DNA from: an uncultured Eubacteriales bacterium
GTDB taxonomy: Bacteria; Bacillota; Clostridia; Lachnospirales; Lachnospiraceae
Length of the DNA: 12,481 nucleotides
Assembly (NCBI GenBank): GCA_900549105.1
Contig: URND01000089.1
Location: 1 to 12,481, forward strand
Reading direction: 5' to 3'
Made by a program: the position numbers and the translations under genes. Below are positions 7,819-12,481 of the stretch, one piece after another; position 1 is the first letter of the stretch; each line of letters opens with the position of its first letter. The notes under the pieces were generated by a model. It was not told where the DNA came from. It searched no databases and saw nothing but the letters and a program-made list of their open reading frames with translations.

Positions 7819-7856
7819 AAAAAACAAGGCTGCTGCATCGCCTGATGCAACAGCCT
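7819..7856 (-). terminator. Intrinsic terminator in the leader of the two-component/ABC operon
   Basis: A 13-bp stem (7844-7856 with 7827-7839) closes a 4-nt loop (AGGC in minus-strand RNA). TG and six Ts (7819-7824) follow on the minus strand. The stem is fully paired only in minus-strand RNA, where one position is a U-G wobble; in plus-strand RNA that position is a C/A mismatch and no U-run follows. It therefore acts on minus-strand transcripts, and it lies between the promoter candidate at 7972-8000 and the first gene. The genes to the right are on the plus strand, so it is not a trailing terminator. This makes attenuation the natural reading. Confidence 0.8.
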
Positions 7857-7868
7857 CCAAAAATCTCC

Positions 7869-7960
7869 AGAATAGTTATATGGATGGGCGGTGTATCCAT
7901 CATCTCAGGTACTCTTATAGAGTGTGTCGGGAACCATTTCCGACCTCATATAACTATTCT
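7869..7960 (-). ncRNA. Structured leader RNA, riboswitch-like candidate (family not recognised)
   Basis: The arms AGAATAGTTATATG (7869-7882) and CATATAACTATTCT (7947-7960) form a perfect 14-bp closing helix. Inside are three hairpins: GTCGG/CCGAC (7926-7930 with 7940-7944), ACTCT/AGAGT (7911-7915 with 7919-7923) and GATGG/CCATC (7883-7887 with 7897-7901). Together these make a four-way junction with little unpaired sequence except ACCTGAGAT between two hairpins on the minus strand. The element begins about 5 nt after the predicted minus-strand start site and is followed 12 nt later by a minus-strand intrinsic terminator, the layout of a transcriptional riboswitch. I checked it mentally against common classes (purine, TPP, SAM, glycine, lysine, cobalamin, c-di-GMP, ykkC, THF, T-box) and found no match. 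Strand assignment rests on context; two possible stem extensions pair slightly better on the plus strand. Confidence 0.55.
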
Positions 7961-7977
7961 CATACAAGTACAGTATG
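7961..7977. repeat. Small palindrome over the leader -10 region
   Basis: CATAC (7961-7965) and GTATG (7973-7977) are inverted around a 7-bp centre. The right arm overlaps the predicted minus-strand -10 box and the left arm the expected start site, so it could be an operator or simply the first hairpin of the transcript. Confidence 0.35.
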
Positions 7978-8000
7978 ACATTAAAATTCTTTCACGTCAC
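7972..8000 (-). promoter_or_regulatory. Promoter candidate for the leader RNA and two-component/ABC operon
   Basis: On the minus strand GTGACG (7995-8000) and CATACT (7972-7977) are 17 bp apart, each 4/6 to consensus, with an extended -10 TG just before CATACT. The expected start near 7965 puts the closing helix of the structured element at the very 5' end of the transcript. Confidence 0.4.
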
Positions 8001-8105
8001 TCCAAACATATCGCATTTTTCGACATCGCGAGAATTTCCATTCCCATTCAGGAGCGTTTGATTTTCCCCATTTTAAAACGTATTATAGAATCAGCTATGT
8101 CTCTG

Positions 8106-8114
8106 TGGTATAAT
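8106..8114 (+). promoter_or_regulatory. Extended -10 promoter for the hydrolase/methyltransferase cassette
   Basis: The sequence TGGTATAAT contains a perfect TATAAT (8109-8114) with the TG of an extended -10 one base upstream. No good -35 is present at the right distance, which is usual for extended -10 promoters. Transcription would start near 8121, giving a leader of about 33 nt before the ATG at 8154. Confidence 0.65.
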
Positions 8115-8153
8115 CCAATTAAACAAACCGGGATTTTGTGGAGGTGCAAAGGA

Positions 8154-8906
8154 ATGGAAATATTAGAATTTGGAGATACAAACAAAAGAAGAATTATTCT
8201 CATTCACGGATTTCAAAGTCCCTATCAAATATGGGATAGATATATTGAGCATTATAAAATGGATTTTCATATCGTCGTTCCTATAATGCCCGGTCACAAT
8301 CCAAAACAAAAAGAAGATTTTATTTCGTTTTCTAAAACTGCAAAAGAACTTGAGGATTATTGCATTTCCCGGTATGGAGAAAAAGTGTACGCTGTCTACG
8401 GTATGTCTATGGGCGGAGTTTTAGCAGCCACTTTATGGCAGGACAACAGATTTGAAATTGAAAAAGTGATTTTTGATGGGTCGCCGCTTGTGTCTGTTAA
8501 TGGTATTATAAAAAAGTTAATGGTTCGCTTTTATCTGAACATAACCCATAAATCTCAGCAAAGAGATAAAAAGACTTTGGAACAGGCTGCTAAAAGCATT
8601 ATTGCACCGGAATATCTTAACATTTTTTTAGAGGTGCTTGATAATATGTCAGATACTACCATTGTGAACTGTATAAATGACATAGCTGATTTCAGACTGC
8701 AAGATAACATAACTACGAAGAATACAAAAATTTATTTCTTTCACGGAACTGCTGCAAATGAAATGCTTGCAAAGAAATCTGCAAAGTTTATATCAAAGAA
8801 TTATAGTAACTGTGTTGTAAAATGCTTTGAGGGGAAATCTCATTGCGAAAATGCATTGTTCCAGCCTGAATTGATGATTAAGGAATTGGATAAGGTGCTG
8901 AAATAA
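8154..8906 (+). CDS. Alpha/beta hydrolase
   Basis: A 250-residue cytoplasmic serine hydrolase of the alpha/beta fold. IILIHGF (14-20) gives the oxyanion strand, GMSMGG (83-88) holds nucleophile S85 at the elbow, and H230 in GKSHCE is the catalytic His. The acid is less clear: the strand FFHGTAANE (195-203) carries N202/E203 where Asp or Glu is expected. The length is typical. The substrate cannot be read from sequence; carboxylesterase, thioesterase or lipase-like activity are all possible. The ATG at 8154 is chosen for its GGAGG (8140-8144, 9-nt spacing) and because the HG motif is then at the usual depth; the open frame further upstream is non-coding. Hand-counted lines (8161-8220, 8641-8700) are about 30% GC against about 53-55% in flanking minus-strand genes, suggesting acquisition. 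It forms a unit with the methyltransferase 26 nt downstream. Confidence 0.88.
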   Translation: MEILEFGDTNKRRIILIHGFQSPYQIWDRYIEHYKMDFHIVVPIMPGHNPKQKEDFISFSKTAKELEDYCISRYGEKVYAVYGMSMGGVLAATLWQDNRFEIEKVIFDGSPLVSVNGIIKKLMVRFYLNITHKSQQRDKKTLEQAAKSIIAPEYLNIFLEVLDNMSDTTIVNCINDIADFRLQDNITTKNTKIYFFHGTAANEMLAKKSAKFISKNYSNCVVKCFEGKSHCENALFQPELMIKELDKVLK

Positions 8907-8932
8907 GTTTCTAACTCATTAGGGAGATTTAT

Positions 8933-9604
8933 ATGAATAAAAAATTACTTTTCCATGCAATTACAAAATTTACAATAGGACTTTTGTTCGTTGGATTCCT
9001 TCTGTTTTTTTCAGCAGGTACTTTTAACTATTGGCAGGCGTGGCTTTTACTGGCTATACTCTTTATCCCGATGTTTTGCGCAGGTATTGTCTTGTTGTTG
9101 AAAAATCCTGAGTTGCTGCAAAAAAGGATGGATACTAAGGAAGAAGAACCTGAGCAGAAAAAAGTTATTGCACTTTCTGGAATTATGTTTCTGTTTGCGT
9201 TTATTATTGCCGGGCTGAATATTCGTTTTGACTGGGTTATTCTTCCAACCTGGGTTTCTTGTGCAGCGGCAGTTATTTTTCTGCTTGTTTATATCCTTTA
9301 TGCAGAAGTACTCAGGGAAAATACATACCTTTCCAGAACAATCAAAGTACAGGAGAATCAGAAAGTCATTGATACTGGGCTGTACGGAATTGTTCGGCAT
9401 CCTATGTATATGGCAACATTGTTTCTTTTTCTCGCCATGCCTCTTGTTTTAGGCTCGATTTATTCATGTTTTATCCAATTGTTTTACATTCCTATTATTT
9501 TGAAAAGAATAAAGAATGAGGAACAAGTGCTGGAACAGGGACTGGCGGGATATTCTGAATATAAAAAGAAAGTGAAATACAAGGTAATTCCCTTTATTTG
9601 GTAG
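8933..9604 (+). CDS. Isoprenylcysteine carboxyl methyltransferase (ICMT)-family membrane protein
   Basis: A 223-residue polytopic membrane protein with hydrophobic segments near residues 10-29, 34-56, 79-95, 103-124 and 158-190. The C-terminal half carries the ICMT/PEMT-type SAM-binding signature: DTGLYGIVRHPMYM (147-160) with RHPMY, then NEEQVL (195-200) and the closing GYSEYKKKVKYKVIPFIW. In eukaryotes this fold methylates prenylated cysteine. Bacterial members act on unknown, probably lipid or small-molecule, acceptors, so the substrate is not assigned. The ATG at 8933 has AGGGAG 6 nt upstream. It is AT-rich like the hydrolase and presumably co-transcribed with it. The neighbouring hydrolase could reverse an ester made here, but that is only a suggestion. 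Confidence 0.88.
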   Translation: MNKKLLFHAITKFTIGLLFVGFLLFFSAGTFNYWQAWLLLAILFIPMFCAGIVLLLKNPELLQKRMDTKEEEPEQKKVIALSGIMFLFAFIIAGLNIRFDWVILPTWVSCAAAVIFLLVYILYAEVLRENTYLSRTIKVQENQKVIDTGLYGIVRHPMYMATLFLFLAMPLVLGSIYSCFIQLFYIPIILKRIKNEEQVLEQGLAGYSEYKKKVKYKVIPFIW

Positions 9605-9681
9605 ACGACTTAGTATTTATTGAAATTTGACAGAGTTTCATGAAGTGAAAGCTTGGAGCCTATCAACTCAAAAAATTTTAT

Positions 9682-9722
9682 AAAAAATGTGGGGCAGCCC
9701 GAAAGCTGTCCCCACATTTTTT
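9682..9722. terminator. Bidirectional intrinsic terminator
   Basis: ATGTGGGGCAGC (9687-9698) pairs with GCTGTCCCCACAT (9705-9717) around a 6-nt loop, with one bulged base. Six As precede it and six Ts follow, so it can stop transcription both of the plus-strand cassette and of the minus-strand transglutaminase gene, whose stop codon (9721-9723) overlaps its edge. Confidence 0.9.
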
Positions 9723-11094
9723 AAATTTCTTCCATGGATATCAGTTCCTGGCTGACTTCCAACTGGGAATAGAGAAGGCCATGGTCTTCATATTCAAATT
9801 CGCCGCGCTGATTATCAATCGGGTCCCCGCGAAGCCATTTTTTCTCCGGCATAAATTCTGTCTGGATTTCGGAGTTGGCCGGCATACGGAAAATATCCAG
9901 ATTGCCAAAATAGTAATTCCAGCGTTCGATATTGCCGGAACGCCATCCTCTGCCTCCAAAGGACAGGTCTGCATATACCCATCCATATGGCGCTGCATAA
10001 AATTGTGACCAGTCATGACAGCCGGTATAATACTCGGTCGCATAAAGGCCGGACTGCCAACGGGCCGGAATGCCGGACATACGGCAAAGTGTAATAAATA
10101 ACAATGCCTGTACACCGCAGTCTCCCTTCTGGTTCACAGCACAATATTCCGGAATACATTCAAGGGTAAAATATTCACGCATATAAGAATACATCACCTT
10201 TGTCGTCACAAAATCATAGAATCTGCGCGCAAGGATGATTGGATTTGTCTCATCTCCGGCCAGCTCATCTCTGAGTTCTCTGAGGTAAGGTGTAAACACA
10301 ATATGCGGCGCCTGTTCCTCCAGGCAGAAATCCGGCTGCTCATCCGCTGCTTTTGCCGGATCTAATTCCACATAATCTACATGGTAATCATAGGCATATT
10401 CTACCATAAAATCCTGGTCCGGCTGAAGTTCTGTCTCAAAATATACGGTCCGCTGAGGCGCATCCTCCGGCGCTATATAGGTGATTTCCGGTGAAGATGA
10501 AAGAATCTTAATATTGGAAACCTGCTGACAGATTTTTGGGACCGGCAGGTGAACCCGAACTTTACGGCCAACCTCTTCAAATTCCTTTTTCGCTTTGATT
10601 GTTGCTCGAATCCGAATACGCGCGCTGCGTCCGCCATGCTCTTTCATATATTTTATATTGTCATTCAAAAGTTTCCGGTTCAGCTCATCAGCCTGAGCAC
10701 CATCTGCATCCTCAACCATTACCCTCGCTGCCAAATCCGGCCGGGTCGTAATAAGATTATCATAGAAGAGACGCTGAAAATGCACAGTCCCATCAATATA
10801 AATCCAGTCGGCCGCACTGATTTCTTTCAGATATTGCAGTTCTTCTTCCTTGAAATCCTTTAAATGGGCGGACATAATCTCCAAAGCTTCTTCATAAGTA
10901 TACGGATACTCATCATTGCTCACCACCCGGATAATCTCTTTCTCAATTTCCAGCCGCTTACGAAGCGCCTGCGGAATATCTTTGCTCAGAAAATGGTCGA
11001 TCATTTTCAGGGCGCCCTCAAAATCGCCGAAACTTTTCAGCTTTAATACATCCTCCGGCAGAGGTATTCTCATATATGATAAATCCTGATACAT
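9721..11094 (-). CDS. Transglutaminase-like domain protein (cytoplasmic)
   Basis: A 457-residue protein without signal peptide or membrane segment. The C-terminal half holds a transglutaminase-like cysteine-protease core: C326 in GDCGVQALLFITLCRMSGIPARW, H360 in CHDWSQF and D376 in WVYADLSFGG. The triad is intact and in the standard order. The N-terminal half (about 1-150) is helical and charged, and residues about 155-245 look like a beta domain (ARIRIRATI..., FMVEYAYDYHVDY). Bacterial proteins of this kind usually hydrolyse peptides rather than cross-link. The dipeptide epimerase gene 15 nt upstream suggests action on small or murein-derived peptides, which is inference. The ATG at 11094 has a run of six Gs 8 nt upstream. 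The terminator at 9682-9722 follows directly. Confidence 0.88.
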   Translation of the reverse strand: MYQDLSYMRIPLPEDVLKLKSFGDFEGALKMIDHFLSKDIPQALRKRLEIEKEIIRVVSNDEYPYTYEEALEIMSAHLKDFKEEELQYLKEISAADWIYIDGTVHFQRLFYDNLITTRPDLAARVMVEDADGAQADELNRKLLNDNIKYMKEHGGRSARIRIRATIKAKKEFEEVGRKVRVHLPVPKICQQVSNIKILSSSPEITYIAPEDAPQRTVYFETELQPDQDFMVEYAYDYHVDYVELDPAKAADEQPDFCLEEQAPHIVFTPYLRELRDELAGDETNPIILARRFYDFVTTKVMYSYMREYFTLECIPEYCAVNQKGDCGVQALLFITLCRMSGIPARWQSGLYATEYYTGCHDWSQFYAAPYGWVYADLSFGGRGWRSGNIERWNYYFGNLDIFRMPANSEIQTEFMPEKKWLRGDPIDNQRGEFEYEDHGLLYSQLEVSQELISMEEI

Positions 11095-11109
11095 TTGTCT
11101 ATCCCCCCA

Positions 11110-12183
11110 TTATCTTTCAAATCCTATAAAACCAAATCCCGGTTCCTCCGGTAATACAAGACTCTTAGTATTCTCAACACGCATACCGCCCTTGAAAGGA
11201 AGGTCAGTTAAAGTAAAGGCTGCATCCAAATCCGCACGGGTAATATTCTTCACAGCGGCTCCAAGACTGGCCGCCGCAGTAATTCCCAGGTTGCTTTCCT
11301 CTGCCATACATCCAAGCATACATTCGATACCGGCCGCCTCACAAATCGCATTGATTTTCAAAGCCTCGCGGATACCGCCGCATTTCATCAGCTTGATATT
11401 CAAATAGTCCACTGCGCGTCGTTCCACAAGGCGGAGGGCATCCTTCGAGTTAAAGCAGCTCTCATCCGACATAATCGGAACCATTGAATGTTTTGTTACA
11501 TATTCAAGGCCGGCAATATCATGATATGGCACAGGCTGTTCTACCAGCTCAATATCATATTCATTTAAACGCTCAATCAGGCGCACAGCCTCTTTGGCCT
11601 GCCATGCCTGGTTTGCATCCACACGGATTTTCACATCATCGCCGACAGCTTCACGAATCGCTTTTACGCGGGCCACATCTTCCTCAAAAGTTGTTCCCAC
11701 CTTTGTCTTAATGGTATCAAAACCTGCTTCCACATGTTTTTTTGCCTTAGCGGCCATAATTTCGGGCGTATCAATACCCACGGTCATATCCGTATCGATA
11801 TAATTCTGATGTCCGCCTAAAAGTTTGTACACAGGAAGTCCCGCTTTCTTTCCGAGCAAATCATAACACGCAATATCAACCGCTGTTTTTGCACTGCCGG
11901 AATGGGCGGCTGTACGGTCCATAATCCAATATACTTTTTCCAAATCTGTCGGGTCCACACCAATCAGCTCATTTTCAAAGGCATGGATAACATCGGCCGT
12001 TCCGGACAAACTTTCACCGGTAATCAAAATTGCCGGCGCACCTTCGCCATAACCCACAAGTCCCTCATCGGTCTCAATCTCAACGACGGCACTCCGGGAA
12101 TGGGTGATAACGCCGAGAGATATACGAAAAGGCTCGATTAACGGCACTTCAACCTGTTTTACTTTAATTCCTGTAATCTTCAT
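11110..12183 (-). CDS. L-Ala-D/L-Glu-type dipeptide epimerase (enolase superfamily)
   Basis: A 357-residue muconate-lactonizing subgroup enzyme that inverts the alpha carbon of the second residue of a dipeptide. The capping domain (about 1-125) includes the mobile loop near residues 16-30. The barrel carries the KTK motif (K159, K161), metal ligands D189 (VDANQAW), E215 (VEQPV) and D240 (SDESC), and the opposite base K264 in NIKLMKCGG. D318 and D320 (ADLDAAF) form the DxD motif that binds the free amino group of the dipeptide, separating this family from muconate or succinylbenzoate enzymes. In B. subtilis and E. coli such enzymes convert L-Ala-D-Glu from murein to L-Ala-L-Glu. Other dipeptide specificities exist and cannot be excluded. 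GGGGG lies 7 nt before the ATG at 12183. Confidence 0.9.
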   Translation of the reverse strand: MKITGIKVKQVEVPLIEPFRISLGVITHSRSAVVEIETDEGLVGYGEGAPAILITGESLSGTADVIHAFENELIGVDPTDLEKVYWIMDRTAAHSGSAKTAVDIACYDLLGKKAGLPVYKLLGGHQNYIDTDMTVGIDTPEIMAAKAKKHVEAGFDTIKTKVGTTFEEDVARVKAIREAVGDDVKIRVDANQAWQAKEAVRLIERLNEYDIELVEQPVPYHDIAGLEYVTKHSMVPIMSDESCFNSKDALRLVERRAVDYLNIKLMKCGGIREALKINAICEAAGIECMLGCMAEESNLGITAAASLGAAVKNITRADLDAAFTLTDLPFKGGMRVENTKSLVLPEEPGFGFIGFER

Positions 12184-12245
12184 TTTAATTCCCCCATGAA
12201 AAATTTTATTCAGAGTCCTCTGCTTTGCAGATGCCCTATACTTTT

Positions 12246-12481
12246 TTATAAAATAAAATCAGCCATCACCCTATTGGCCAAATCCATGCCCAATTCGGTG
12301 AGACGCAGCCATCCGTTCTTTCGAATCAAAAGTTTCTCTAATTCATTTTTTCGGATAACTTCACCGTAGACTGACATTACCTTCACCCCAAATTTCCGAT
12401 AAAAGTCTTTTTCTGAAACCCCGCGGACCAGCCGCAGACCCAAAAACATAAACTCTTCCATTTTAGCGGCCGGAGTAAGGG
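12246..12481 (-). CDS. hemW: HemW-like radical SAM protein, C-terminal end only
   Basis: The 5' part lies beyond the window; the visible frame runs unbroken from the edge through KMEEFMFLGLRLVRGVS to a TAA at 12246-12248 (about 77 residues). The motif MEEFMFLGLR and the closing LTELGMDLANRVMADFIL are typical of the C-terminal domain of HemW, the heme chaperone formerly called oxygen-independent coproporphyrinogen oxidase-like. The catalytic radical SAM Cys motif is not in view. The in-frame ATG at 12461 is internal, not a start, because coding similarity continues upstream (LTPAAK). Sixty-two bases separate it from the epimerase gene. Confidence 0.85.
   Translation of the reverse strand, partial: LTPAAKMEEFMFLGLRLVRGVSEKDFYRKFGVKVMSVYGEVIRKNELEKLLIRKNGWLRLTELGMDLANRVMADFIL

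Larger units (their letters stand above)
7742..8153. other. 412-bp intergenic region with divergent regulatory signals
   Basis: No protein gene is supported here. The plus-strand open frame running through it has no ribosome site at its ATG, crosses the hairpins and joins the hydrolase frame only by chance. From left to right the region holds the ribosome site of the anchored protein, a minus-strand terminator (7819-7856), the four-way structured element (7869-7960), a short palindrome with a minus-strand promoter (7961-8000), about 100 bp of AT-rich sequence with nothing recognisable, and the plus-strand promoter of the hydrolase (8106-8114). Confidence 0.7.

Noticed and set aside
7799..7827. 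Second minus-strand promoter, TTGTTT N17 TAAAAT, overlapping the terminator U-run
   Set aside because: The -35 matches only 3/6 and is simply the T-run of the terminator; AT-rich sequence gives such matches easily. If real it would bypass attenuation, so it is recorded.
7869..7960. tRNA-like cloverleaf or MITE (mobile inverted-repeat element)
   Set aside because: The closing helix is 14 bp, the T-arm lacks the TTC loop and no CCA-proximal features exist, so it is not a tRNA. No target-site duplication flanks the inverted repeat, and the promoter/terminator layout fits a leader better.
8008..8030. Direct repeat of ATCGC 15 bp apart upstream of the leader promoter
   Set aside because: Five-base repeats this short are expected by chance and there is no conservation to support a regulator site.
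7788..8153. Plus-strand open frame extending the hydrolase by about 122 residues
   Set aside because: No ribosome site at its ATG; it runs through a terminator, the structured element and the promoter, and the peptide has no family character. The GGAGG at 8140-8144 marks the real start.
12190..12245. Hairpin TCTGC-AAA-GCAGA in the hemW/epimerase gap as a terminator
   Set aside because: The stem is only 5 bp and is not followed by an adjacent T-run, so termination is not supported; no convincing promoter was found there either.

Overview
The window looks like a low-to-middle GC Firmicute chromosome, most likely a gut-type clostridium (Lachnospiraceae-like). This rests on strong GGAGG-type ribosome binding sites, tightly packed operons, a DUF6034-type lipoprotein, a BcrA-like ABC ATPase and the HemW C-terminus. 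Genus and species cannot be fixed from sequence reading alone. Nearly everything is read on the minus strand, so the biological order runs from high to low coordinates.

Right end (12481-9721, minus): the C-terminal end of hemW, then a two-gene unit with an L-Ala-D/L-Glu-type dipeptide epimerase (11110-12183) and a cytoplasmic transglutaminase-like protein (9721-11094). The pair suggests handling of peptides, possibly murein peptides. A bidirectional terminator (9682-9722) closes this unit and the oppositely oriented cassette next to it.

Middle (9604-8154, plus): an AT-rich, oppositely oriented two-gene cassette, an alpha/beta hydrolase and an isoprenylcysteine-carboxylmethyltransferase-like membrane protein. 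It has its own extended -10 promoter at 8106-8114. Its base composition differs clearly from its neighbours, so it was probably acquired.

Intergenic 7742-8153: the most interesting non-coding stretch. A predicted minus-strand promoter is followed at once by a 92-nt element closed by a perfect 14-bp helix with three internal hairpins. A 13-bp intrinsic terminator follows, and then the first gene of a long minus-strand operon. This is the layout of a riboswitch or attenuator, but I do not recognise the family.

Left part (7741-1, minus): an operon-like run of eight genes: an anchored acidic protein of unknown function, an OmpR-family response regulator, a sensor histidine kinase, a DUF6034-like lipoprotein, two ABC-2-type membrane proteins (the first interrupted by a +1 frameshift), an ABC ATPase, and a secreted protein with a Pro/Thr/Ser-rich repeat linker and a CARDB/COG1361-like domain that runs off the window. 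An internal promoter overlapped by an inverted repeat lies before the lipoprotein gene. The layout suggests a sensing-and-response system at the cell surface: the two-component pair controls an ABC exporter and its surface partners. The substrate and signal are unknown.
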